From NCBI GenBank assembly GCA_903867985.1, contig CAIPTO010000089.1:1-33302 (forward strand): a DNA stretch of 33,302 nucleotides, given 5' to 3'. How positions within the stretch are numbered: the first letter of the stretch is position 1; every line of letters starts with the position of its first letter. The stretch is from an uncultured Elusimicrobia bacterium (GTDB taxonomy: Bacteria > Elusimicrobiota > Elusimicrobia > Elusimicrobiales > UBA9959). A program made the position numbers and the translations under genes. Below, piece by piece: positions 1 through 8,748 of this stretch. Under the pieces are notes generated by a model. The model was not told the DNA's origin. It did no database searches and was given only the letters and a program-made list of their open reading frames with translations.

Positions 1-519
1 GACGCCATCAATACCGACACCCACGCCGTAACGCTTATGACCGTGCATCTGGCCAAAGGTCTTGAATTCCCCGCGGCTTTTCTCACCGGCCTGGAAGAAG
101 GCCTTTTTCCGATAAACTCTGCCAACTCTTCCGAGGAACACATGGAAGAGGAACGGCGCCTGGCTTATGTAGGCATGACCCGCGCCAAAGATAAACTTTA
201 TCTTACCTGGGCGGGAACGCGAAAAATATACGGCACAACTTACCCCAATATGGCTTCCCGGTTCATTTTTGAAAGCAAGATAATGAAAGGGTCCGCGCCC
301 AGGCCCGGCGAAGAGGAAATGCCGGAGATTTCCGCATGTCCGCCGCCGCCTTCAATCCCGAGAGTGGGAAAAGGCCGCAAAGTTGGCCATCCGGTATACG
401 GCCCGGGACGCGTGGTGGACCAGATAGGGTCGGGCGAGTTCGCAAAAGTGACCGTGGTTTTTGACAGCGGCGTCAGGCAGACCTTTATGCTCAAGTACGC
501 CCCGCTGCAGCCCATATAG
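1..519 (+). CDS. uvrD: UvrD/PcrA-type DNA helicase, 3' end only
   Basis: This is the C-terminal part of a superfamily 1A ATP-dependent DNA helicase used in repair and in clearing protein-DNA or transcription conflicts. The frame is open from base 1, so the gene begins left of the window. Helicase motif V is seen as HLAKGLEFPAAFL, and motif VI as EERRLAYVGMTRAKDKLYL, which carries the arginine that contacts ATP. The last ~50 residues (from GRKVGHPVYGPGRVV) form the small Tudor-like C-terminal domain that binds RNA polymerase in PcrA/UvrD. The product ends at a TAG at 517-519. Whether it would be named uvrD or pcrA cannot be decided from this fragment. Confidence 0.93.
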   Translation, partial: DAINTDTHAVTLMTVHLAKGLEFPAAFLTGLEEGLFPINSANSSEEHMEEERRLAYVGMTRAKDKLYLTWAGTRKIYGTTYPNMASRFIFESKIMKGSAPRPGEEEMPEISACPPPPSIPRVGKGRKVGHPVYGPGRVVDQIGSGEFAKVTVVFDSGVRQTFMLKYAPLQPI

Positions 520-520
520 A

Positions 521-604
521 GGACTGGCAGTTTAGAAGATTAGAGGATTAGCAAGAGAGGGGAATTTTTTCTAGTCCTCCGTTCTTCCAGTCCTCTAATC
601 CTCC
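521..604. repeat. imperfect inverted repeat built from short TTAGAGGA-like words
   Basis: The spacer between the helicase gene and gatC contains near-periodic words: TTAGAAGATTAGAGGATTAG at 532-551, and CCAGTCCTCTAATCCTCC at 587-604 on the other arm. The arms are roughly complementary, and GGACTGG at 521-527 also recurs as its complement at 587-592. The arms lie about 35 bases apart with a short T run between them. It does not look like a standard intrinsic terminator, because the T run lies inside the loop rather than after the stem. Confidence 0.6.
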
Positions 605-622
605 AACTGAGGGAATTGACAT

Positions 623-910
623 ATGAATATAACTGAAAAGGACGTGGATTATATAGCTGAGCTGGCGAGGCTTGAACTCACGCCGGCGGAAAAAAAGCTC
701 TACGCGGGACAACTGGCCGGTATTTTCGGCTGGATGGAAGAACTCAACAAAGCCGACACATCCTCCATTGCCCCCACGACCAATGTCCTGGGGTTGGAGA
801 ATGTTATGCGCGCCGACATTCCTGTTACTTTTGAGGATCGCGAGGCAATATTAAAAAACGCTCCCGACAGGGAGTATGATTTCATCAAAGTTAAGAAGGT
901 TATAGAGTAG
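623..910 (+). CDS. gatC: Asp/Glu-tRNA amidotransferase subunit C
   Basis: GatC is the small subunit that stabilises GatA and ties it to GatB in the GatCAB complex. The complex amidates misacylated Glu-tRNA(Gln), and often Asp-tRNA(Asn), in the cytoplasm. The 95-residue length is normal. The N terminus (ITEKDVDYIAELARLEL) and the central GIFGWMEELNKADTSSIAPT segment are typical of the family, as is a C-terminal run near DREYDFIKVKKVIE. The ATG at 623 is preceded by GAGGGA at 609-614 with good spacing. It is the first gene of a gatC-gatA-nudix-gatB run, with only 36 bases to the gatA start chosen here. Confidence 0.95.
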   Translation: MNITEKDVDYIAELARLELTPAEKKLYAGQLAGIFGWMEELNKADTSSIAPTTNVLGLENVMRADIPVTFEDREAILKNAPDREYDFIKVKKVIE

Positions 911-946
911 CCAAAGCCAGTGACCAGCAGCTTAGAGGTATCTTAT

Positions 947-2365
947 ATGGAAAAAGCGACAGAGATAGCCCGGCAGGTTAAAGAAAAAAAAATCAGCGCC
1001 GCAGCGGTGCTCGAACGCCATCTTAAGACAATAAAGGAAAAGGACGGAAAGATCGGCGCTTTTCTGGAAATATTTGAGAACTCCGCAATGGCCCAGGCCC
1101 GTGCCGTGGACGAAAAAGCGGCCAAAGGCCTGCCGCTCGGACGCCTGGCGGGAGTACCGGTCGCCATAAAGGATAATATGCTCTACAAAGGGCATAAAAC
1201 AACCTGCGGATCAAAAATACTTGAAGGATACGTCGCGCCCTATACGGCCACCGCGGTGCAGAACCTTATCGATGAAGACGCCGTTATTATAGGCCGCACC
1301 AACATGGATGAATTCGCCATGGGGTCATCTACAGAAAATTCCGCGTTTAAGCCGACCCGAAATCCGGCGAACACGGATTGCGTGCCGGGCGGCTCATCCG
1401 GCGGCTCCGCTGCGGCCGTCGCCTCCGGCATGTGCCCCATAGCCCTGGGCTCGGACACCGGCGGTTCCATCCGCCAACCGGCCGCTTTCTGCGGAACTTA
1501 CGGGCTCAAGCCCACTTACGGTTCAGTGTCGCGCTACGGCCTGGTGGCTTTCGCTTCAAGTCTGGACCAGATAGGCGTCTTCGCCAATTCCATGGAAGAC
1601 ACGGCGCTCGCCTTCTCGGTCATATCAAGCCATGACCCGAAAGACTCCACCTCGGTTGAATATCCGCAAGGCGATGATCTTTCCGGAGCGGGCGGCCTGA
1701 AGATAGGCCTCCCTAAAGAATACGCCGCTGGCTCCGGCTCCATGGACGCTGAAGTTACCCGTGTTTTCGGAGAAACAATAAGCAGATTGGAAAAGTTGGG
1801 AGCGAAATTCACGGAAATCTCTCTCCCCCACACCAGGTACGCCGTGCCGACCTATTATATCGTCGCCTCAAGCGAAGCCAGCTCCAACCTTGGGCGCTTT
1901 GACGGCATCCGCTACGGCCTGAGCGTAAAAGGCGCAGCGCTCTCCGATGTATATAAAAAGACCCGGGGGCAGGGCTTCGGCCCCGAGGTCAAGCGAAGGA
2001 TCATGCTTGGAACCTACTCTTTGAGTTCCGGCTATTATGACGCGTATTATCTGAAGGCTCAGAAAATACGCACGCTCATAAAGCGGGATTTTGACGAAGC
2101 CTTTAAAAACGTGGACGTCATTTTAACCCCAACCACGCCCAGCCCTGCTTTTAAATTCGGCGAGAAGACCTCCGATCCGCTCGCCATGTACTTATCCGAT
2201 ATTTTTACCATCCCCTGCAACCTGGCGGGGCTGGCCGGGCTGTCTTTTCCGGCGGGCGTATCCAAAGACGGCAGGCCTATCGGCGCTCAATTTCTGGCCA
2301 AACCGTTTAATGAGGCGGTAATGTTCAGCCTGGGTTCGGAGCTGGCGCGTGCCGCGAACTTATAA
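947..2365 (+). CDS. gatA: Asp/Glu-tRNA amidotransferase subunit A (amidase)
   Basis: GatA is the glutaminase of GatCAB: it releases ammonia from glutamine and channels it to GatB. The amidase-signature triad is intact: Lys75 (PVAIKDN), the cis-Ser at about 150 in the GGSSGGS segment, and nucleophile Ser174 in GSDTGGSIRQP. The spacing of 75 and 24 residues matches the S. aureus enzyme (K79, S154, S178). I chose the ATG at 947 because AGAGGT at 934-939 is well placed; a GTG at 920 in the same frame would add nine residues and lacks a good ribosome site. The protein is 472 residues, within the family range. Its 3' end overlaps the Nudix start by 17 bases. Confidence 0.95.
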   Translation: MEKATEIARQVKEKKISAAAVLERHLKTIKEKDGKIGAFLEIFENSAMAQARAVDEKAAKGLPLGRLAGVPVAIKDNMLYKGHKTTCGSKILEGYVAPYTATAVQNLIDEDAVIIGRTNMDEFAMGSSTENSAFKPTRNPANTDCVPGGSSGGSAAAVASGMCPIALGSDTGGSIRQPAAFCGTYGLKPTYGSVSRYGLVAFASSLDQIGVFANSMEDTALAFSVISSHDPKDSTSVEYPQGDDLSGAGGLKIGLPKEYAAGSGSMDAEVTRVFGETISRLEKLGAKFTEISLPHTRYAVPTYYIVASSEASSNLGRFDGIRYGLSVKGAALSDVYKKTRGQGFGPEVKRRIMLGTYSLSSGYYDAYYLKAQKIRTLIKRDFDEAFKNVDVILTPTTPSPAFKFGEKTSDPLAMYLSDIFTIPCNLAGLAGLSFPAGVSKDGRPIGAQFLAKPFNEAVMFSLGSELARAANL

Positions 2366-2765
2366 TACTTCAGAGCATTCCGCCGGCGGGGTAATCCTGG
2401 AGGATGGCCGCGTTCTTTTGATATTAATGCTGAATCTGACCGGTTCAAAGATCTGGACTTTTCCAAAAGGCCATATCGAGCCGGGAGAAACCCCCGAGGC
2501 CGCCGCGCTGCGTGAAGTGGCCGAAGAAACCGGGTTTGATTGCGAGATAATCCGCGCCCTCTGCAAGGCGGATTATTCTTTTGAGAGACAAGGGCGCCAC
2601 GTTGATAAGGATGTGCGTTGGTATCTCATGAGGCGCCTGGGCGGCGACGGCGTGGTAAAAACGCCGGATGAAATTTTTGACATAAAGTGGTGCGAGCCTG
2701 GTGAGGCAAAAAAATATCTGAGCTATCCCAGCGATCTCAAGATGCTGGAGCTCCTTGAAGAATAG
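2349..2765 (+). CDS. Nudix hydrolase between gatA and gatB
   Basis: This Nudix pyrophosphohydrolase cleaves a nucleoside diphosphate linked to another group. The complete 23-residue Nudix box (G-x5-E-x7-REUxEExGU) runs from G41 to F63: GHIEPGE, then REVAEETGF. The N terminus SAGGVILEDGRVLL and the W-x-FPKG entry to the box resemble the Ap4A-hydrolase/MutT-like branch, but the substrate cannot be fixed from sequence. The start is a GTG inside gatA, with GGAG at 2338-2341 seven bases upstream; no later start keeps the first strand. The gene ends 14 bases before gatB, so it is co-transcribed with and translationally coupled to gatCAB. It has no required role in transamidation. Confidence 0.9.
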   Translation: MPRTYNTSEHSAGGVILEDGRVLLILMLNLTGSKIWTFPKGHIEPGETPEAAALREVAEETGFDCEIIRALCKADYSFERQGRHVDKDVRWYLMRRLGGDGVVKTPDEIFDIKWCEPGEAKKYLSYPSDLKMLELLEE

Positions 2766-2779
2766 CGGAGGTTGCAGAG

Positions 2780-4273
2780 ATGATTGAATTTGAGCCTGTT
2801 ATAGGCCTTGAAATACACACCCAGCTTAAAACCGGGACAAAGATGTTCTGTCCCTGCAAGACCTCCGCCTCGGAAGCGCCGGCCAATACCTCCATCTGCC
2901 CGGTTTGCACCGGCCAGCCTGGCACTCTGCCAGTGCCCAACATGAAGGCCGTGCGCCTGGGCGTGGCCGCGGGTCTCGCGCTCGGATGCGAGATCAGGGA
3001 AGTCTCAATATTCGCCAGAAAGAATTATTTTTATCCCGACCTGCCCAAAGCCTACCAGATATCGCAGTTCGACAAACCCCTCTGCGAGGCGGGCTCCGTG
3101 GAGCTGGACATCAAAGACGCTAAGGGCGGGACTTATACCAAAACCGTGCGCGTCCACCGCGCGCACCTGGAAGAGGACGCCGGGAAATCGCTGCACGCTC
3201 TGGGCAGCACGCAGCTTGACCACACCCTCGTGGATTTCAACCGCTGCGGCGTGCCGCTGCTGGAAATAGTTTCGGAGCCGGACATGAATTCCGCGGACGA
3301 AGCCTACGCCTACCTGATAGAGCTGAAAAAACTTATGCAGTGGATCGGGGTGTCGAACTGCGACATGGAAAAAGGCGAGCTGCGCTGCGATGTTAATATT
3401 TCCCTCAGGCCCAAAGGCGAAACAAGACTCGGCCGCAAGGTGGAAATAAAGAATCTAAATTCGTTCAAGGCCGTCAAAGACGCTATAGCGCACGAGATCG
3501 TCCGCCAGACCGCGGCGCTGAACCTGGGCGAAACCATAGCTCAGGACACCCGTCTCTGGAATGAAAAAGAACAAAAAACCGTTTCCATGCGCTCAAAGGA
3601 GCTGGCGCACGATTACCGGTATTTCCCTGAACCGGATCTGGCGCCTTTAAGGATTACCGCAGCTTTTAAAGAGGCGCTTAAACAGGAAATTGGCGAACTG
3701 CCAAAAGCCAGAAAGAACCGTTTTAAAACCGAATACGGCCTTTCCTCCTATGACGCCGGCGTAGTAACCGCAGGCAAAGGTCTTAGCGCATACTTCTCGG
3801 CCTGCATGGCGGAAGTTCTGACTCTTAAACTGAACGTGCCGGCCAAAAGCGTCCTGAATCTTGTTTCCAGCGAATTCCTGGCACGCCTGAACGGTCTGAA
3901 AAAAGATTCAGTAACGTTGGATCCGGGGGATAAGGATCTTATTTCACCGGCGAACCTTGTAATAATAGCCGCGCTTACGGCCGCCGGCAAACTCTCGGCT
4001 TCCGCGGCCAAGACGGTATTCGCGAAGGCCTGGGAAACCGGGAGAGATGCCCAGGCGCTGGTCAATGAGCTAGGCCTCTCCCAGGTTAGCGACACCGGCC
4101 TGATAAGGGAATGGGCTTTGGAGGCAATTGCCGCCAATCCCAAAGCGGCCGAAGATTTTAGAAATGGAAACGAGAAGGCGCTGGGACCTATAGTCGGCGT
4201 TATAATGAAAAAGTCAAAAGGCACGGCCAACCCGGCCGCCGCCAACTCCGTTATCAGGGAATTACTAAAGTGA
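2780..4273 (+). CDS. gatB: Asp/Glu-tRNA amidotransferase subunit B
   Basis: GatB activates the acyl-tRNA side chain with ATP and transfers ammonia from GatA to make Gln-tRNA or Asn-tRNA. Residues 1-30 show the family start (FEPVIGLEIHTQLKTGTKMF). The zinc-type cysteines are C24, C26, C40 and C43. The helical and YqeY-like tail domain that grips the tRNA occupies roughly the last 190 residues. At 497 residues it is slightly longer than many GatB. GGAGG lies at 2767-2771 ahead of the ATG. The gene converges on the exported-protein gene at 4288 with only 14 bases between stop codons and no obvious terminator. Confidence 0.96.
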   Translation: MIEFEPVIGLEIHTQLKTGTKMFCPCKTSASEAPANTSICPVCTGQPGTLPVPNMKAVRLGVAAGLALGCEIREVSIFARKNYFYPDLPKAYQISQFDKPLCEAGSVELDIKDAKGGTYTKTVRVHRAHLEEDAGKSLHALGSTQLDHTLVDFNRCGVPLLEIVSEPDMNSADEAYAYLIELKKLMQWIGVSNCDMEKGELRCDVNISLRPKGETRLGRKVEIKNLNSFKAVKDAIAHEIVRQTAALNLGETIAQDTRLWNEKEQKTVSMRSKELAHDYRYFPEPDLAPLRITAAFKEALKQEIGELPKARKNRFKTEYGLSSYDAGVVTAGKGLSAYFSACMAEVLTLKLNVPAKSVLNLVSSEFLARLNGLKKDSVTLDPGDKDLISPANLVIIAALTAAGKLSASAAKTVFAKAWETGRDAQALVNELGLSQVSDTGLIREWALEAIAANPKAAEDFRNGNEKALGPIVGVIMKKSKGTANPAAANSVIRELLK

Positions 4274-4287
4274 ACGGGAAATCACGG

Positions 4288-5763
4288 CTAAGATAGCAAA
4301 TTATTTATTGCGCTTATCCCTTTGGGGCCGGGGCCCAGACCGAACGGGTTAACAAACGCGTCCCAGAAAATGAACTGCAGGCGGCGGTTAAACCGGGAAT
4401 AGGATTCCAGGCGGACGATGTCACTCTCGGCCTCACGAATATTTCCGGAGAAAGATTTTTTCGCGCCGAGCGAAAAAAAAGAAGCGGTCTCATAGTCACC
4501 CGCAGCCACGCCTTCAAGCGAAATCTCCAGCGCCTTCGCGCGTTCGGCCCCGCCGGCTTCCAGTCTCGCGTAATCAGCCGAGGGGTAAAACCGGGACAGG
4601 TATTTAAAAACAAATTTATCAAACACGCACGAGAATCTGCGGTCGGCTATCCGGTTTTTCAGGTCCGAGAGGCGACCGTGGACCGAGAACCTGAGGGTCC
4701 AGAAATCAAAAACCTTTTTTATTTCGTAGAATCTGCTGCCGGCGGATTTCACGCTCTCCGGGTTTTCCCTGAGGTCGGCCAGTAATGCCTGGAACGCCTC
4801 CTCAATGCGGCGAGCGTCCGCCCTGAGAACCCTGGAGCCGGGAGATAGCGGCGGAAGGGTCTGCGCCCGCTCGTTAATCTTGCGCATCGCCGACAAGGTC
4901 TCAAGCTCACCGAGATTTTTTCTGAGTGCACGCCTCAAAGCCTCCAGCCGGACTGCTTCCTCTCTGGTTATTTTAATTCTTCCTTTTAAGCCCGACAGCG
5001 CCACAATGAAATTACGGTATATGGGGAAAGTTTCTTCCAAGATCCTGCGCTGCTGGTAAATGTTTTTCTCTTTTCCCGCGACCGGCATCTCAGCCTCAAT
5101 AGAGGACTTCACGTTTTCAAACCACCCGCCAAGCGTCCGCTTTTCACGCTCCACGCTGGCCGGGTTCAGCCGGTAATCGGCGTAGCTTATAACATCGGCG
5201 CTCCCCGCACTATGCGCCGCATCCCCGCCCGGGACCCATGGCGCGTAATTTTCCGGCTTCGTCTGCGCGGTCTCAAAAAGACGCTGCGCGACAAGGCTCA
5301 TCTCCTCATCCGTTATAACCGCGTCCTTTGCAACCCTGTTGACACCCTGTACAAGATCCAGAAAATGCGGGTTTATCATCCATGACGGCACTTTATAATT
5401 TATGACTTCGGGAGGCGTAGCGGCTCCCGGCTGGCGCTTTTCCAGATAGAAATACATATTTGCAGCCTGATCCGGATTATTTATTATCCAGCCTATCAGG
5501 GCCAGCCTGACCGCTGAACGGGCTTCCCGGCCTGTCAGCCGCACCAGCCGGTTCTGCAAGCCGGCTTCAATGATTTTATCAGCAAGCTCACCTTTAAAAA
5601 AAAGGCTGGTAGCGAGCCTGTCCCGGATGCCGCGCAGTTCTTCCGCGTTGACTGAAGCCGGCGGCACTTCAAAATCTTCCGCCACCGCCTTACTGACAGC
5701 GCACACGGAAAAAATCATACACACGATCAGTAAAGCTGCTTTGTTCTTCATAAAGTTGAACAC
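4288..5763 (-). CDS. exported helical protein, family not recognised
   Basis: I do not recognise this 491-residue protein. A signal peptide is clear: residues 5-28 (MKNKAALLIVCMIFSV onward), with a likely signal peptidase I site after AVA at 26-28 and no good lipobox. The rest is soluble, rich in Arg, Glu and Leu, and looks mostly helical, with no membrane segment and no recognisable catalytic motif. A GTG at 5763 starts the long form; the ATG four codons later (5751) gives a better signal peptide and may be the true start. It is the last gene of the minus-strand run that begins at pilM, 41 bases after the cardiolipin synthase gene. A periplasmic or outer-membrane role is inference only. Confidence 0.8.
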   Translation of the reverse strand: MFNFMKNKAALLIVCMIFSVCAVSKAVAEDFEVPPASVNAEELRGIRDRLATSLFFKGELADKIIEAGLQNRLVRLTGREARSAVRLALIGWIINNPDQAANMYFYLEKRQPGAATPPEVINYKVPSWMINPHFLDLVQGVNRVAKDAVITDEEMSLVAQRLFETAQTKPENYAPWVPGGDAAHSAGSADVISYADYRLNPASVEREKRTLGGWFENVKSSIEAEMPVAGKEKNIYQQRRILEETFPIYRNFIVALSGLKGRIKITREEAVRLEALRRALRKNLGELETLSAMRKINERAQTLPPLSPGSRVLRADARRIEEAFQALLADLRENPESVKSAGSRFYEIKKVFDFWTLRFSVHGRLSDLKNRIADRRFSCVFDKFVFKYLSRFYPSADYARLEAGGAERAKALEISLEGVAAGDYETASFFSLGAKKSFSGNIREAESDIVRLESYSRFNRRLQFIFWDAFVNPFGLGPGPKGISAINNLLS

Positions 5764-5804
5764 TTACCCGATAAGGAACTATTAATGCCTCCGGCCCTCT
5801 GCCG

Positions 5805-6956
5805 CTACAGCCATGACCGGAAAAGATACAGCAGCTTGCTGGCCGACTTCGATAGGAACGGCCGCCCCTTGGTATCGTCCAGCGTCACGGGTTTTGAATT
5901 CTTAAGATCGTCCCTGAAAAAGTGCGCCATATCGGAGCCAAAAACCCTGTCATACACATTTATATTTACTTCCAGATTATAATGCAGGCTCCGGTGGTCA
6001 AGGTTGTGGCTTCCCACGGAAGACCAGATACCGTCTATAACGGCTGTTTTGGAATGGAGAATGCCGCCTTTCCATTCATATATCTTAATGCCGTTCTTTA
6101 TCATGTGCGGATATATAGACCACGTGGCCCAACGGATGTACGGATGGTCGGTTTTACAAGGCCCGATTATGCGAACATCCACGCCTCTGCGGACCGCCTT
6201 AATAAGCCGCCTGTACACGAACCTGTCAGGCAGGAAATAAGCGTTGGTTATGTAAATGTATTTTTTGGCCCGGTCTATAGCGTAACTGTAGCGCCGCCTG
6301 ATAGACCGGAAATTCCTCATGCCGGAAGCCGACACAACTGAAGCATAGACGTTTCCCGCTGAGCGTTTTTTGCCTGGTTTAAGAAACGGGCCGGCATCCG
6401 GAGAGACCGAACTTGCCGCCCAGGATTCCCAAAACAGCCTTTCCACTTCCCCCACCACGGTCCCTTCCACGCGTACCTGCGCGTCTTTCCAGCCGCGGCC
6501 GCCGAGCGAAACCGGGGCGTCGTAAACGCTGATGTTGAATCCCCCCACCAGCGCCGCTTCACCGTCCACACAGATAATCTTGCGATGGTCGCGCTTAATC
6601 CAGTTCCAATATGGTTTCCAGAGCACGACCGGCCTGAACTCCCCGACCTTAACCCCGCCCGAGACCATGGCTGAAAAAAAATCCCTGTCGGTCATGACGG
6701 AACCCACTGCGTCGTATATAAGATATACGCGGACCCCTTCTTTAACCTTTTTCAGGAGCAGGTCTCGGAACAGGCAGCCTACCGTATCGTCGGAAAAGGC
6801 GTAGAATTCCAACAGGATGTATTCTCGGGCTTCACGCAAAACTTTCAACATCTCGGCAAAAGCCTCATCCCCGTTCTTAAGCAACCTGACGGCGTTGCCG
6901 GCCAGCGCGTTTTCCGGTTTAAAAGAGTATTCCTGCCAATTTATTTTTTCTGCCAT
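5805..6956 (-). CDS. clsB: cardiolipin synthase, ClsB-like phospholipase D family
   Basis: Phospholipase D superfamily enzyme, probably condensing phospholipids to cardiolipin at the inner membrane. Both catalytic HKD motifs are intact: H124-K126-D131 in HRKIICVDGEAALVGGFN and H301-K303-D308 in HSKTAVIDGIWSSVGSHN. The 383-residue length and the absence of N-terminal membrane helices fit the ClsB/YbhO branch rather than ClsA. The segment ILLEFYAFSDDTVG upstream of the first motif is also typical. The gene lies 67 bases downstream of the first ligase-like gene's stop and is co-oriented with it. Another transphosphatidylase activity is possible, so the symbol is less certain than the family. Confidence 0.85.
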   Translation of the reverse strand: MAEKINWQEYSFKPENALAGNAVRLLKNGDEAFAEMLKVLREAREYILLEFYAFSDDTVGCLFRDLLLKKVKEGVRVYLIYDAVGSVMTDRDFFSAMVSGGVKVGEFRPVVLWKPYWNWIKRDHRKIICVDGEAALVGGFNISVYDAPVSLGGRGWKDAQVRVEGTVVGEVERLFWESWAASSVSPDAGPFLKPGKKRSAGNVYASVVSASGMRNFRSIRRRYSYAIDRAKKYIYITNAYFLPDRFVYRRLIKAVRRGVDVRIIGPCKTDHPYIRWATWSIYPHMIKNGIKIYEWKGGILHSKTAVIDGIWSSVGSHNLDHRSLHYNLEVNINVYDRVFGSDMAHFFRDDLKNSKPVTLDDTKGRPFLSKSASKLLYLFRSWL

Positions 6957-7023
6957 ATCTTATATTAATAACCGTTTAGCAGGCTATTGGCTGCGGTTGT
7001 TTTCTATCTGCCGCATGACCCAA

Positions 7024-8748
7024 CTATGGCCTATCCGCATTGCTCCGTTTATGCCGCTGCATCTCCTGCGCTATTTTCGCGTATGGCGCAGCGGGAAGAG
7101 AGAGAAGATTGCGGTCGTAAACGGTTCGGGGCTCTGCATGTTTTCCAACCAGCCTGACTTCTATCTTGCGCAGCTCCACGGCACCCGCCGGGTAATTTTT
7201 TTCAGCGGCCAGAATTTCCGCCAGGCGCAGCCGCGCGCGCAGAAAGGCAGGCTCCACTGCGAGAACATTATATAACTCATCCTTAGCGGAGTTGAGCGCG
7301 CCTGCCATATAAAAAGCCTGCGCCCGCGCGAACAGAGGGAATGGGTCTCTGGGCCGCTTCACCGAGACATCACCCGCCACAGCGGCAGTATAAGCTAAAT
7401 CTCCATAGATATCAAACGAAAGTGGGATAGAAACCTCTGAAAGGTCGGCATCTCCGGGAGCGAAAATGGCGGCCTTCTTAAGACAGGTTTCCCGCGCGCG
7501 CGGAGAGGTTCCTCCGTCCAGCGCGCAGGCCTTATCCCGCTCAAAACTAAACCTCAAAATAAAAGCCGCGCACCAGCAGGCAAGCAGGAGCGACAGAGCC
7601 CTGACGCGAAAACCCGGCCCGTCGGCAGGCCGGACCTTTCCTGCCGCAAGCAATCCCAATGTCCCGAAAAATAAAACTTGCAGGGCGCCAGAATAAAATA
7701 TTATATCAACCGCGGATTGCGCGAATAACGAGACGGCGAAGACTTTAAGCACCGCCCCCCAGTGATCACCGTCATCGGAAACAAAAACCGCCCGGCCCCA
7801 CCCCCAGGCGAAAAGGCCCGCCGCCGGTATACCGGCCTCGGCCGCGAGATTTAAAAGTTCGCTATGCGCGTGCAGTGTGGAATGGCCGTAATATGAGATG
7901 CCATTGTAAAATGGGAACTTAAAAGCTTCAAAAACCCGTTCAAAAAGCCCCGGGCCGTATCCGAAAAGAGGGCTGCCGCCTATCGCGCCGAGCGCGACCC
8001 GCCATATCTTCACCCTCTCCAGCGAAACAGGATCATCAAGTTTCAACAACCATCTGAATTGCTCCATTGGAATCAGAACCGTGACAAGCAGCAACCCGGC
8101 CGATAAATACAGCAGGGACCGCCAGGCTTTTTTTAGGAACAAAAGATAAAGCAGGGCTGCCAGAGCTGCCAAGAGCCCGCCTCGTGAATTAGACGCGAGG
8201 AGGCCCGCGGAAAAGAAGGCCAAACCTGCGGCGGCGCCCAGTCTGCTCTTTTTACTTCCGGCCGCCATAAACAGCGCCGCCGCGCCGGCTAGCGCCGCAG
8301 CCATGAAGGCCGCGCTGTAATTAGGATTAAGACCGAGAACGCTTCCACGCGTGAGGTTCAGGACGCCCTCATAAACAGATAAACACGCGGCCAGTCCGCC
8401 CAGCAGGAAAACTGACCAGGCCCAGGTACGGCGCGCATCAGGCTGGCGCCGGCTTGAAAAAATATAAAAGGAAAACAACACCGCATATCTGTAAAACTGC
8501 CAGAAAGAGTTGCGGATTTCCGGAGAAAAGGCAACCGAAATTCCCAGCCAGGCTGCCAGCAGCCCCCAGACTCCGAGACCTGAAAATGAAAAATCGTCGT
8601 CAAAAAAAGCGAGATATAAAAAAAATATAGCTGAAAACGCCGCAAAAGCGCCCCACGCCCTCAATCCGCCCAAAACGACGGCAATCGGCAGAAAAATTGC
8701 CGGAAGCAAGCAACACTTATCAGTCTTTGACATACCCACCGATATCAT
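7024..8748 (-). CDS. Wzy/WaaL/PglL-type O-antigen ligase-like membrane protein
   Basis: A polytopic inner-membrane protein of 574 residues with about ten to twelve hydrophobic segments in the first 400. The Wzy_C/O-antigen ligase signature region is visible as SPLFGYGPGLFERVF followed by a periplasmic loop with HSTLHAHSELLNLAAEAGI. Such enzymes transfer or polymerise lipid-linked glycans in the periplasm, onto lipid A core (WaaL), a growing polymer (Wzy) or a protein such as pilin (PglL). The last ~120 residues are soluble and TPR-like (FARAQAFYMAGALNSAKDEL). Its start overlaps the stop of the preceding paralogue in an ATGA. The acceptor cannot be told from sequence. Confidence 0.8.
   Translation of the reverse strand: MISVGMSKTDKCCLLPAIFLPIAVVLGGLRAWGAFAAFSAIFFLYLAFFDDDFSFSGLGVWGLLAAWLGISVAFSPEIRNSFWQFYRYAVLFSFYIFSSRRQPDARRTWAWSVFLLGGLAACLSVYEGVLNLTRGSVLGLNPNYSAAFMAAALAGAAALFMAAGSKKSRLGAAAGLAFFSAGLLASNSRGGLLAALAALLYLLFLKKAWRSLLYLSAGLLLVTVLIPMEQFRWLLKLDDPVSLERVKIWRVALGAIGGSPLFGYGPGLFERVFEAFKFPFYNGISYYGHSTLHAHSELLNLAAEAGIPAAGLFAWGWGRAVFVSDDGDHWGAVLKVFAVSLFAQSAVDIIFYSGALQVLFFGTLGLLAAGKVRPADGPGFRVRALSLLLACWCAAFILRFSFERDKACALDGGTSPRARETCLKKAAIFAPGDADLSEVSIPLSFDIYGDLAYTAAVAGDVSVKRPRDPFPLFARAQAFYMAGALNSAKDELYNVLAVEPAFLRARLRLAEILAAEKNYPAGAVELRKIEVRLVGKHAEPRTVYDRNLLSLPAAPYAKIAQEMQRHKRSNADRP

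Noticed and set aside
3748-4245. 165-codon minus-strand frame
   Set aside because: It is fully antisense to gatB, whose identity is certain, and has no family features.
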